From contig NW_013651818.1 of NCBI RefSeq assembly GCF_000499385.1, positions 7,501 through 71,500 of the forward strand: a DNA stretch of 64,000 bases. Direction: 5' to 3'. This document shows positions 23,504-35,800 of this stretch, piece by piece. The notes under the pieces were generated by a model that saw nothing but the letters and a program-made list of their open reading frames with translations, was not told the DNA's origin and did not search any database. Numbering within the stretch: the first letter of the stretch is position 1; each line of letters starts with the position of its first letter. Made by a program: the position numbers and the translations under genes. The DNA is from Eimeria necatrix. Taxonomy: Eukaryota > Apicomplexa > Conoidasida > Eucoccidiorida > Eimeriidae.

Positions 23504-26496
23504 TCAACTTACTCTGCATATCACTCCTCTCTCGAACGTCATCTGGCTCTCTCCAACTCCAAATTCTAAATCGTCACCTTGTCTTTGCCTTTTAGTCCAA
23601 GCAAACCCACTGGAAGTGCCGCCCACATTTAGGGGGCCCCCCACTGGGGGACCTCCATTTGAGGGGGCCCCAACTGGGGGCCCCCCACCCCCTGAGTTGA
23701 ACCCAAGAGGCAAGGCAGGACGGAAGGGGCTGGGCCTTTTGGAAGGGCGTTGAAATCCCCCCTGGAGGCCTGGTTGCGAGGGCCCTAGGGAGCCCCCTTG
23801 GGGGCCCCCTAGGGGCCCCCCTTGGGTTTGCTCTATGGAGTCGATTTGTGTGGCGTCGCTTTGCTGTGTGGGCACATCTGGTGGCAGATGAGAGTGCACT
23901 GGAGGCTGTAATGAAGCTTGAGAGCGGATGCCTCTTCTTTCGGACTGAGACGCAAACACTTCAAACCCTAAACCCTAAACCCTAAACCCTCGGCAGCGGA
24001 GAGAACCTCCGTGTATGCGTTTTTCAAGCAGGGAAAGAGAAATCGGGAGAATGCAACCAAAAAAAAGAAAAGGCATAAACGTGAAGACAGAGAGAAACAA
24101 AAAACGTACTAGCTGCGAGAGGAGTGACCGAATATCTCTTTGCTTTGAACTTTGAGTTGACGGAGTTTCTCGAATATCTCTTTGCTTTGAACTTTGAGTT
24201 GACGGAGTTTCTTCTACGCAAGTGGCCCCCCTTCCTTTCCTCGAGCGGGCAGCTACACTCTGTAACGCAGCAGCAGCAGCAGCAACAGTAACCACAGCAG
24301 CAGCAGCAGCAGCAGCAGCGACAGAAACCGCAGCTGCATCAGCGGCAGCGCAAAGACAAAACGGCTGAGGCGCCTGCGGCCCAGTGGAGCTAGAAGATCG
24401 GTTTCCTCGGCTTAGAATTTAGGGTTTAGGGTTTGGGGTTTAGGGTTTGTTAGCCTACCTCTTCCTTAGCCTCATCGCTATCACTGACAACTGTCTCTGC
24501 TACATTTCTTCGGCTCTGGGCTCCTCTCCCGCGGCGCCCTCGGCCTCTCGTTGCTGAAGTTTCTCCCGCTGCTGCTGCTGCTGCTGCTGCTGCTCCTGCT
24601 TTGTCCTGAGCCCCTCTTTTGGGCCTCCTAGCAGACCCCCTAGAAGGAGCCCTCGCCATGTCTGCAGTCTCTGTCTCTTTTTCGCCGCTCAGGTCGACCA
24701 CCGGAAGCTCTTGCAAGAATTCGTCGGCCTGAGTTGCTGCTGCTGCTGCTGCTGCTTCTGCTGCTGGTGGATCAGGTGCTGCAGCTGCTGCCGCTTGCGT
24801 CTGTTCCGGTGGCTGTCCTCCTTCCTGCAGCGGGCAGCAACAGTGAAACATGTGACTGCGCAGTTGCAGGAGGAATAAAAAACAGGCAAACGAAAAATCT
24901 ATTCGAGAAAATCAGGAAACAGAGTTAATCCTAGACTGCGCGAGTCCTGAAAACACACCGTTTCGTTTAGTCTGCGCATGCGAGCAGCCTGGGTAAACTC
25001 CTGAAAAGAATTGCAGACCAAACAAAAACACATTAACTAATTGAAAAACAGATAAACCGTAAAGCAAACAGCTAGGTAAACATGCAACTAACCACCTAAT
25101 CGCCGAGGCAAATGAACCTTCGCCGCAGCAGCAGCAGGTGCAGCCGCAGCCGCAGAAAAGGCAGCAACAGCAACAGCAGCACACTTACGGCGATAATGTT
25201 CCTGACAAGCTCTTTAGTCGGAGTTGTGTTTTTATTTTCCTTGAGTTGTTTCATCAGCTGCTCCCTTGCATGCACACGAGCAGCGGCAATGCTTCGGTTA
25301 ACGAAGGAAGATATGGCTGAGGGGTCCTGGCACAGCACAAATTGCGAATATAAACGTAAATGAATATGCCAGTTCAATTGTGCATGCAAACATACGCATG
25401 CGCACATTTAGAAACAGCTCCTCCAAGCATTTTTGTGGTTTGCCTTGTTGGAAGCATGAGTATGCATGCAGTGTGCACGCGCGTGAAGCCATATGAACAA
25501 ATTAATGAACAAATATATATATATATAGTCCTAATACAATGGAAAGATCAAATTATTCCTGTGCATTAAGCGTAGACTGGTGTTTCCACAAAAGAACAGA
25601 AGCAAGTATTTCCACCGGTCGCATCTCTATCCAGTTACATTGTTAGAAGGCGGCAGAATGAAAATGCAAATATTTCGTGAATTCAGTCATTTTGCCGATT
25701 AAGAAGGCGGAAAATGGACAATAACGCAGGCTTCAATCGTTTATGCAACAGCAGCAGCAACAGAAGCAGCAGCGGAAATGGCAGCAGCAGCAGCAGCAGC
25801 AGCCGCAGCAGGTACCATCTTGACGGCAAACTGCTGCACAGCATCGTTGAAGTCTGGCTCTGATAAGACGCTAAGGCCGCTCGAGTCTTCGAGGTAGTGA
25901 AATATCTGCGGCAAAGAAGACGAGCAAACAAACACAAAAACAAGTAAGACTGGATCTCAAAATAATTGGAAAATGAACCAGCTGCTGGGCCTGCCAGTTC
26001 AGCAGCTATTCGAATTCGCAGCAAAAGCTCAAGCATTTCTGGTGCACAAAGCAGTGCCACAGAAAGAGAGGCAGCATTCTACTGAGGCACGGAAGATGTT
26101 CTGGACACTAAACAAACATTAAATGTCATCTGGAAAACAAATACAAGTCAAATAAATGTAAGGGGGTAAAAAGAAAGACAGAGCAGCACAAAGCAACCCC
26201 GAAGAGGCAACAGCAGCGAGAACAAAGCCCACAACAGACGCAGCAGCATCAGCAGCAACAAAAGCACGGCAGCAGCAGTGCCGCTGCAGTGACCCTGCAA
26301 AAGAGAACCAGCAGCCCCTGCCTTCCTGGGGTGTATGTACACTAGCGCACAATGTCGTGGATGTCTGAAGGGCCTCCTCCGCTCGCTGACTCTAATTCCA
26401 ACTCAGGAATAAAAGAGCCCTCTGAAGAGGACCTGCTTGAAGAGACGCATGCGCAGCAAGACGCAGGCACGGACAAAAAGTGACATATATATACAC

Positions 26497-26551
<55 letters not shown>

Positions 26552-27409
26552 ACATATACGTACACGATATAAGTATAAATATGCATTTTTATGTACAGGC
26601 GGCCACGCATTCACACATAAATCATTGCTTTTGTCTGTGAATTTATGATTCATGTATGGGGGCCTCCAGGGATATTCATCTGCGTGCTTTTGAGTGAACG
26701 AATTCAATACGGAGGAACAGGTTTGAACATTTTTGTAGAGACACAAATAGGCATATGGGCCCAATAATATATGTATAAATATGTATCCGCATAAATATAT
26801 GTATATATATCCATATATATATGATGCACATGTGCATATACATATATAATATGGGCACGCATGCAGGCACGTTACACTTGCACGCATGCAGTTTGAAGGC
26901 ATCTTGATTGCTGCAGCGGCCCACATTTATTTCTGTTTGATGGGCTGCTTCTTTCATCTGATTTGTCTTTGTGTGCCATTGTCCCTGCTTGTTTAGAGGA
27001 GTCTGTACACCCGAGTGCAAGGACTATCACTTGTGCCTTAGCTGGTTATTGCTCATAACTATTAATAGCCTGCTATATAAGCGCTGCAGTGCTGCTGCTC
27101 ACTGAAGGTGGCCTCCCCTCTTCTTGTAAAAGCATAACAGGCTGTCAGGATTTGCCACGCGCCCCACGAACTGAGACGCGAAGCGGGGGGCGCTGATGGT
27201 GCTGTGGCCTGAGTGCTCTACACGCACACGGACCAGCGGCAGCTGCTGCAGCAGCTCACTGCTGCTGCTGCTGATGTTGAAACCCAGAGCCTCCATAATA
27301 GGCCCCCCGGAGCAAATGCGGGGCAGAGAGGCGATGTCTTGGGTCGCCCCCGACTTGTAGTTGCAAAACAACTGGTAGGCCTGCTTCCGACGCGAAGTAC
27401 GACCCTCCA

Positions 27410-27459
<50 letters not shown>

Positions 27460-30400
27460 GAGAGAAAGAAGTTTGCTGCTTGGTTTAGGTCTACTTTGTA
27501 GGTGTGCATGTACCGGCTCAGTATGCCTTCCACTACTCCCGTGAGGGCCTCCCAGGCCTGCCTGTCGGCTGAAACCTCAGAGGGGCCCCCTAGAGGGGTG
27601 GGGGGCCCCCCGTTCTGAGGCAAAGAAAGAGAGGAGCCCCCTTTGCACAAATCAGCAAGACAAACATCTTCCACTAGCAGCGGCCGCACAGTGCGCAGCG
27701 GCACGGGCTGAAGGCGGAAGCAGTCCCCCCTGTGCACAAAAGAGGAAAAGACAATTCTCTTGCATCTTCTGTTCAAGCAATTGCGCAGCTTTCATAATTT
27801 CTTCTTGCTTATTGAACTTGTTGTTAAGCTTCTGGCCGGCTGCTGCTCGCTAGCGGGAGATGAAAGATTGACGTAGAGACGAACAAAAAAGGCACCTGGA
27901 CTTGAAATGCAGAAGTATTTTACCACGAAAAAAATAGAGCAAAACAGAGGGGCGCACACGGCAGCAGGGGGCAACAGAGAAACGCAGTGCAAACAATTTA
28001 ACAAGCGAACAATGAATGACCTGCAAAACAGCCAATGCAAATGCACCAACACGTGTCCATACACAACAGCAGCAACAAAATAAAAGCCCAATAATAATAA
28101 TAGCAAGCAAAAAACATTGATACGGCAACCATCAACCAGCATCGCCAAGGACTGCAGCCAGCGCAGCAGCAAGAACAGAAACAACAGCAAAGTTGTGAGG
28201 CTGCAGCCTCACTTGACTTCAAGAATAAAAACGTGTTTCTGCAGCGCCTCCCCAGCAGTCAGGGAAGTGGCGATGGAAGAGCCTGGCTGCAGCACTTGGC
28301 AGCGGCCTTCTACGGACTGGCGCAGCTCCGTGTGGCAGTCGTGTTCGTGGCCCTGAAGCAGCAGAAACAGCACCTTCTGAATTCCTAAAGAATGGGCATC
28401 TCACTTTCAATATTTATTATTCCTTTGGCCGCCAAAGTAAGAAGGAAAGTGCGGAGAAAAGGGTGAATGCTGCACAGGCAACGCCGAGTCGCCGCGGCGT
28501 CATAAACCTCACACAAGGCACACCCAAACGACTATGTCTGCAAACGAAGGCAGCATTCTTTCCAATATGCAGTTCTTTGCGGGAACACCTCCGTGAGCCC
28601 CCTTGTACCTGCAGAAAGCAGCCAAGTAAATGCAGCAACAGACGCTAAGCCCGAAATACCAGGACTAAACCCTGGAACCAGAGAAACGTGAACAAGTCGA
28701 GCCAGAGGGCGTAAACTAGTTCACAACTGGAGCTTGGAAACCTAAAATCTAGACTAAAAGCCCTAAAGCCTGGAACCCAAAGATCCCTCAGGGGTAGCTC
28801 TCCCCTTCAGTTTCTCGCGCCGCAAAGTGCCACTCAGTGCAACTCGGAATCACTGGATCCGACGGGCTACAGGTAAAGCACAGCCCCTAGATGTCTCGCA
28901 GACGATTAAAATGACAATAAGATTGTCGCCGAGGGTTTAGGGTTTAGGGTTTAGGGTTTTAGGGCCGCTGACATGTTCTGGTGGATAAGAAGAATGTTGA
29001 ACCAACTGTTCACGTCGCCCTCTGCGGGGACCTCATAGGTGACCTGAAGAGGCGCGAAAACAGAATTTATGATTTAGGAAATTACACTGAGGCAAAAGCT
29101 AGAGAGTGATGCTTCTGCGACTTTCATTTATTTTACTTTGTGGTTTGAAGAGAAAATAAAAGAGCTGCCGCGGAAGAGCTGCGCCTCCTCAGGCACCCTC
29201 CAGCAGAAGACATCAACAAAAAACGAGACAAACCCGAAAAAGAAAACGAACAGCCATTGCTGCGGTGGCTGGGCAGCACATGCTGTTTCTAGGGTTTAGG
29301 GTTTACGGGCGAGGGTTTAGGGCCAAGGGCTGAGGGTTTAAAAGTTGGAGTGGAGACGAACTTTGCCGCTCATGTACGCGCGATGTAGGCGCTCGTCTCT
29401 GACCCATCCCATTCCATATATCGCCAGCTGAAGAGTGACACCAGCATGCATGCAGAAATGCATGCACACACTGCCTACGCTGCATGCATGCATGCACGCA
29501 GTCCAACTACTACATACAGGCATGCACACAGTGCAAGCACGTAATGCATGCATGCGAACAATGCATGCACTGCATGCTTGCATGCAGATTATGCCAGTAC
29601 TGCTTCCACAGACGCAGACAACGCATGCAGGCAATGCATGCAATGCATGCACATCACGCACGCAGTACGTGCGTGGCACTTGTTGGGAGCAGGCCTTGCA
29701 TGCAGCCATTTCCTGCACAGCTGAGTAGGCAGCGCTTAAAGTAAAGTCTAAGGGGGCTCTTGTCTGCTTGCTTTACTGGCTAGCTGCTCAGGCAGCCAAA
29801 CGAAGCAAGAGCACAAACTAACATGCAACTCTAAAAACCATCACAAGCAAATTCTCCAGGTTAGAGACAAAAAGGGGAAAAAAGGATTAATAAAACAGGC
29901 AGATGAAATGTGCAGTTGCTTGCCTTCGAGTCGCCTTTTTTCAGCAGAATAGGCCTCACTCGTATATCTTCAACGTTGTCAACTCGGCCAAAATAATTTA
30001 TCTGAAATAAAAAACTCCCGCAGCAGCTGCACTCATCGCATGCGCGCACGCAGTCTAATACTAGAGACAGAGTTGAGTTTGTCACTTGCACTTTTGTTCT
30101 GCCTCGAGTGAGTGAAATGACGAAACACTTTAATGAGGCATTTCAGATCATTTTCAATACAGTCTTTCAAAAAATACGTATGTGCTCGCAGCTCGCAACA
30201 TCGCTGTCCCAGCACCAGCCATCATTACCCCGGGTGTCTGTACAGTTGAGAGACACAAAATGAAAGCTCACGAGATGTGCTGCTTCTAATATGTCGAGGG
30301 GAGATAAGTGAGAGGCGTCGCCAGGGTCGTCTGCAGCGGCCCAAGCACAAAAACAAAAGTGACCCCAATGAGCTACGTTCACTGCCAGTTGCAGTTATTT

Positions 30401-30717
30401 GCGGTGTACGGACACCCCACGAGAGCTGCACCCGCCACAAAGCAAAGACGAACCGCGTCTGACAAAAGTAATTGGCGAACAGCAGCACAACCAGCAGCAG
30501 CAGCTCAGCAAACAGCAGCAACCCCAGTGTAGATCCAGCTAGTGGGGCTTGCCGCACCATGGTTTCCGTGCATGGCAAAGACGGGCATGCACACATTGAC
30601 GTTTTCACTTAAGTAGTTAAGTCCAAAACGAAATATGCCCGACGCCTGCTCTTGAAGAGCGTCCCTTGCTGCACCATTCATCTGGGGGGTCTCTTGAACC
30701 GCCTGGAAGCCTCCAGC

Positions 30718-30766
<49 letters not shown>

Positions 30767-31566
30767 TTCTGGGCCGGCGCGGCTAACGCAGTGCTGCTCC
30801 CGGCTGCTGCTGCTTGCTGCGTCGCTTCGAGCTCGCCGTTGGGGGCAGCGGCAGATGTAGTAGTTGACAAAACGTCGAAGAGAACAGAGCCGGAGCCGAA
30901 GCAGTACTTGCGCAGCAGACACATTGCCCGGTACCTTAGCACAGCAGCAGCAGCAGCAGCAGCAGCGGCAGAGAGAAACTAAAGAGCCCCAAAGGAGCAG
31001 CCGCTGCTGCTTCCCCTCAGCAGCCAGCTAGCACCTGAACAGCCACTGGACAGAGAGAGCTGGGGCCGCCCCACACTTGCCGCGCGCCTTCCCCACGAAG
31101 TGCTGCTGTTCTGCTGCAGCAGTGCTGCCTTTTGCTGCTGCAGCGCCACCCGGCTGCTCTGCTGGCCTCGTGGCACTTACAAAGTGGTCCTGTTGGGTTT
31201 GTTTTCGTCGAAGAGGTCCCCCGCATGCAAGACGAAGTCCACCTTCTCTCTGCGGCCAATTTGCAGGACTTCTTCGAAAGTTCGGAAGCTGTCGTTGCCG
31301 CGCACTGGGTCCTCCCCCTTGAAGCCCAAGTGGGTGTCAGTGGCAATCAAGATCTTGAAGGCGCTGTCCTCCCCCCCCTCCTCCCCAGGGGCCCCACAAG
31401 GGGCCCCGCCATCCTCTCCCTCGCCAGCAGCAAACAGCGGGGGGCCCTCATCGTGGCTGTCCTCGCTGGGCCGGCTCGCAGGCAAGCAGCAGCCGCCGGC
31501 GTACGCTGCAGCTGCTGGCGGACCCCCGCTGCTGGCTGCGCCAGCGCTGCGGAGGGAATCCGCCAT
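23504..31566 (-). CDS. MRE11: MRE11 double-strand-break repair nuclease, 16 exons
   Basis: Mn-dependent nuclease of the MRE11-RAD50 complex. Exons: 31566-31181, 30934-30558, 30330-30272, 30001-29924, 29427-29362, 29043-28973, 28608-28524, 28352-28213, 27729-27103, 26432-26351, 25905-25816, 25326-25189, 25000-24959, 24824-24459, 24373-24110 and 23944-23504. They total 3,312 nt (1,103 aa) with every phase agreeing. Phosphoesterase motifs are intact: ATDTHLG (Asp77, His79), GDLFDENKPNR, GNHDDP across exons 2/3, VVWGHEHDC across exons 7/8, and QPGSSIATSL. The capping-domain segment FVGRVANPDSLLCFYKKR follows. The C-terminus has an RGRGRRGRG-type basic stretch and SDSD acidic sites. Family proteins are about 700 aa; the excess is Gln/Ala tracts and a Gly-Pro tail. 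Intron 4 uses a GC donor (AAG|GCAAGC). Four introns hold telomere-like repeats. An AGA|GTAAGT just before the stop means a further 3' exon is possible. Confidence 0.93.
23963..23990. repeat. Interstitial telomere-like repeat (AAACCCT)4
   Basis: Four perfect AAACCCT units inside the last modelled MRE11 intron, about 19 nt from its 3' splice site. On the MRE11 sense strand it reads as TTTAGGG. Confidence 0.95.
24129..24212 (-). repeat. 42-bp coding duplication in MRE11 exon 15
   Basis: Two adjacent identical 42-bp units (core aatatctctttgctttgaac). In the MRE11 frame they encode a duplicated 14-residue segment, ETPSTQSSKQRDIR, which is Ser/Thr-Gln-rich. The perfect identity indicates a recent in-frame duplication. 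Confidence 0.9.
24418..24448. repeat. Interstitial telomere-like repeat (TTTAGGG)n with one variant unit
   Basis: About 4.4 TTTAGGG units, one of them TTTGGGG, located 10 nt inside the 5' end of the MRE11 intron that starts after 24459. Confidence 0.95.
26484..26570. repeat. (AT)n microsatellite in an MRE11 intron
   Basis: An alternating TA/AT tract of more than 60 bp with short GTATACATA interruptions, within the intron between MRE11 exons 9 and 10. A second, looser run of ATATGTAT words lies at about 26765-26850. Confidence 0.9.
28933..28964. repeat. Interstitial telomere-like repeat next to a splice site
   Basis: About four GGGTTTA units with one extra T, beginning 8 nt inside the MRE11 intron that follows exon 6 (exon end 28973). 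On the sense strand it reads CCCTAAA. Confidence 0.95.
29290..29341. repeat. Degenerate telomere-like repeat cluster
   Basis: Two clean GGGTTTA units followed by four diverged GGGYNNNN units (gagggtttagggccaaggg and gagggttta). It lies in the MRE11 intron between exons 5 and 6, about 20 nt below exon 5. Confidence 0.85.
29440..29660. repeat. TGCATGC-rich cluster in an MRE11 intron
   Basis: More than ten copies of GCATGC/TGCATGCA within about 220 bp, many spaced 10-30 bp apart, in the intron between MRE11 exons 4 and 5. TGCATGCA is a known recognition motif of some apicomplexan ApiAP2 factors, and dispersed TGCATGC repeats occur in Eimeria genomes. Whether this cluster is regulatory or simply a repeat cannot be told from sequence. 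Confidence 0.75.
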
Positions 31567-32890
31567 TTAGCTGCTGCAAATTAGAGTTCAAAGGCTAGAG
31601 AGATATCAAATCTGATGCGGTCTCGAAGAGAGCATCAGAAATCTGTGAGATGGCCGTGCACTTCTTCGACCCGCGAAGAGCTACTGGCTACAGCCGGCGA
31701 GTGGGTGGGTGGCTGCACAGGAAGAGAACTGAGCCATGATGCTCTTACAATGCAACATGCACTGTCATGAAAGAAATCCAGTCCGCATAATGGTAAACAT
31801 CTTGGAAGACTGCCCCGAATTGGCAGGATGGGGGAGCTGGAATTGGCAGGGGGAGCAGCCTGAGGCCTTGGTGGTCTGTGGTCGGTTCTCGTTGATAGAG
31901 ATCCTTTCAGGATTTCACAGATTCAGATAAATCGCTGACTTTTGGAATATGAGGCAGTAACTAGTGCAGATGGAGCTGCGCTTTCCGACCTTTCATGAAT
32001 TTCCTCCCATCTAGTGAGTAATGCGCCGAAAAAAAGGTGAATTTTCCCTATCCTGCTTCCGCTGTAAGTCATACAAGCACTGTAAATTCGACCTTTTCAT
32101 ATTAACAATTCATATCTCTATGGGAGCACCCAGAAACGTAAGGTAATCTAGGGGCCCAGTCCCAAGAAGGTACTGAGTGGTGGTTGCTGTTGTTCTTGCT
32201 GATCCCGTTGGTGTTGTTGCATTCGTTACTAGTTAAGCCTTTAGTAGCTGTGTTTGGACGTTTAACATTAACTTATTTACTTTAAGTTTACTTCCAAGCG
32301 GAACCACTGATCCCATCCATTCGAACCAGTACAGCCGACTGAAGCAGCTTCGTTTGCGTTCAGTCCTCACCATTCCAGCTGAAGTGTGTGCCAGTGTGAG
32401 ATACTGTTAAAGCATTACTTCTTAGTGAAATGGCAAAAAATTTGACCTCGCTTCTACTGTGAGGAAGCTGTAGTAACGTCTTTTTCCTTGATCGATTAGG
32501 GCTAGTGCTCAATTGACGCAATTGGGAAATGAACTATGAGAAAGGCTTCAGATGATGGGCCTTTTTGTGTCTTGAGGGTATCTCTTCTCACGCTCACGTA
32601 TTCTTCCCTTCCATTTACTAAGCAAATCATTAAGTACATCTTTTGATGTATGGTTGCTCAGTTTTCACTCCGCTTTCTGCCGAAAATCTCCTTGCAGCTG
32701 AGCAGACCGGCAGAGGTCAAACCTGGTCAAGGTTGCCTGCTCAGCCACACGCCGGCAGTGATCGCAAAGATATTTCGCGAAAAGTCCTTTCATATTTAGT
32801 AGGCCTTTTAGCCTATCCATTTATGGCCGCCTCGTCTCGATTGTTACTTGCTGGAAGGCCTGTGGACCGCTGCTTCTCGCTTCGGAAAAG
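31567..32890. other. Divergent intergenic region between MRE11 (-) and a coiled-coil gene (+)
   Basis: 1.3 kb of non-repetitive DNA that should hold both promoters. There are no long CAG runs or GC palindromes; the change from repeat-rich to repeat-poor sequence happens here. Short open frames show no features. A short repeated attggcagg word at 31819-31850 is the only local oddity. Confidence 0.5.
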
Positions 32891-35800
32891 ATGCAACAGC
32901 AGCCGACTGAAACCGAGGCTGCCTCTGGCTCCGGAGGCGCCGTCCGATCTAATGATACAAACACACGGGCAACTCTTTTGAATATGCAAAGAGGCGGCGT
33001 GAAGGAAATACTGCGGAACTTCGAACGAAAAACGCAGTAAGCCAGGCACCAGCGCTGAAGCCGCTCGCAGGCAGACTGTTCCGTTCAGACCGTTCCATTG
33101 CAGCTGCAGCTGATCTGTCCCTTATCAGAAACCTCATATCCTCTAATAATAAATGTACACTGCAGAACGTTTAGCTCTTCTTAGTAAACGTACCCGACTT
33201 TCTAGGCAGGCCCGTGAATATCCAATATCCTGGCGTTGTTCATGTTCAATGCAGAAACGGACCCGTGCAGTCGGTGGGCGGTGGAACGGTGCTACGGCAT
33301 AAGCAGCAAGAAGTAAATTCAACTTTCTCTTCATCTGCATCTGAGAGGAAGGTAATCAAAGTGTTATGCCCAAGCAACAGTTTGGGTTCCCCCTACATCT
33401 CGTCAAGCTCGCAGCCAATAGAATCAATCCACCACATGGCCTTGTGAAAGATAGTAGATGGGGAGCCATAGAAACACAAGCATTTGCGATGAGTTGCAGT
33501 TTTTAGCACCGCTTGTTTCATCTAAAAAGGCCAAGGCAAGCAGAACGGCGTTCTTTGCGAATTCGTCCGGCTGCAGTTACAGGAGCTTCAAAGCGTTTTG
33601 AAACACCGCGAGGAGTTGATTCGTTCCCTTGAGGGTGCAGTTGCTCAGCGCGAGTCCGATTTGTCCTTCGTGCTAAAAGAAAAGTTTCACCTTTCCAAGG
33701 AAATCGTCGCTTCACGGTCTGCCTCACAGCCAAGCGGCGGCCCCTGCCCCTTTGGTGTCCACCAAAACGCGTCAGTCCCAGTACAATCCACAACAGTGGG
33801 AAACGGAATTTCTCTCCAGCCGGCCAACTCGTGCACAGCGGGTGAGCCGCAGGCAGAAGCTTTCGCGGCTCAGCGACTGCAGCCAGAGAGCAGCAGCTGT
33901 AGCGACCCTGAGGACAGGAGCGGCGTTGGAGTGCCTTGTAGCTTTAGTGGGACCAGCAGGGGGCCAAAAAGCGACTCTCGAAAGGCCCCCAAAAGAAACG
34001 ACTGCGGCGAAGCTGAAGAGCTGTCGCCGAAGCGCGTTACGTGGAGAGAAACCCAAAGCCCGAACAGACTTTCCACTGAAGAAATTGACGGAGCAGAAGA
34101 GATGGAAGGCACAGCGCCGGCCGATGCACCGCGTGAAGTGGGAGCACTGGCAGCAACTTCCCAAAGTGCAAGCAGTGCACATTCATGTCCACGACAATCG
34201 GGGGCTGCGGAAGGCGACAGTACAGTGAAGCAGGAGCTGCCTGTAGAGCCAGGACTGTCGTTTTCCGGTGATGAAGACACTGTCAGCATCGGGTTGCCGC
34301 CGGAGGCTCCTGAAAAGTCTTGCAGTGCCACCAGTGCTGCAGATCCGCGCCGAAATGAACTGAGGCCGTCTAAATGCTCTGAGACCTCTCGCTCTAAGGA
34401 CCTTCTGGCAAACGCCGCAGAATACCTCGACTTAAATAGCTGGCGGCTTGACAAAAATCTCGCGCAAGCGGAGCAGTATAATGGCTGCATGGCGGTGTCA
34501 GTAGCTAGTGAAGGCAAGCACAAAGCTGAGGAGGCAAAATTGGACGAAAGGGGACGCGTCGAAACCCGCAACAACACGCGGAACATTCACTTTTCAACGG
34601 CAATAGACCAAGATCGGAAGGTAGTGGATGGTGCAGGCGAAGGGGGCGATCCAACGGACTCACCGGATCTTCATAGCGGCACTAGAGTGAGGGCCGGTCT
34701 TTTCAGCAGCACCACGTGGCCACTAGGCAGGCAGCTTTCAAGGATCTGCTTTTACTTGTGATAGTTTGTTACTCAGCAAAACTAAAAGGCCGTGCACCCA
34801 TCTGCAAATTCTGCTTTTGCGAGTGCAGTTCCAGGCGGAACTGTTCTTTAAGGCTCTATTGGTAAGCACTGCCCAAGGCAAGTGCCTTGCAGCGTACATT
34901 TGATTAGGCATGTATGATGTGCTTTCTAAGTGTGGTTGGTGCTCCCTCTTCTGCACCTAAGGGCAGCAACGAAGCGTAGCTGTGGATGGGCTTATACTGC
35001 AGGTGCAAACGCAGGCCATGATTGAAGCGGAAGCGGAGACTTCAGACGTCCTAGAAATGCAAGATGGTGAGAATTTTGATTCATGCCGGCGCAGCTTCCA
35101 GCTGGGAGCTAGAAGGAGCTGGGGTGAACATTGGGGGAGAGGCGCTTACCAGTTTCCCGTTTGCTTCTAATTCGTCGATCAGCTGACTACAGATCGTGAA
35201 GCGTTTTCAAACAAAGCTGGCATGCCTCCCAATCTTTTTTATTATGTGCAGTTAGCCGCATTGTGTGAATTGTATTTGTGTTTCTCACACTGGCCGGTAG
35301 CGCTGTGTTTGTTTCGTGCGCAGAATTGTCGTCTAAGATAGACTTCCTGCAGAATGCTTTTGAAGAGGTATCAGATAACACGGAAGTCTTTCAAATGCGC
35401 CTACCCATGGAAATCAGGCGCTCTTTCATATGGAGCTGAAAAGGCGCATTGTTTGTCTCATTTCAATGTACTGTGTGCTGTCCTTCAGATTTGTCAGGAG
35501 CTAGACGCCGCTAGGAAGGAGAACAGAGCCCTCGTCCAGTGCGTACTACAGCGAACATAAATTCTGTAATTGTAAACTTCATTTTGCCTTGCCAGAGCCA
35601 TACTTCAAGTCTCCATGCAAATGCATTTCTTGGTGTTTTCTTTGCTTCGACAAACTGTAACCCACTGGACGCAATGTGAAAAGCTCTGTGCCGGCGACGG
35701 GTAGGCACCGCCAAAGGCCTTCATCAGATATTGTTCAAATACATTCTGCAGAAGATTTACTTTTCGACTGCTTACGCTGTGTGGAAGGGTGGCGTAACTT

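Noticed and set aside
26342..26926. 194-codon minus-strand frame in an MRE11 intron
   Set aside because: Mostly the AT microsatellite translated as Tyr-Ile repeats; only its last part (26351-26432) is a real MRE11 exon.
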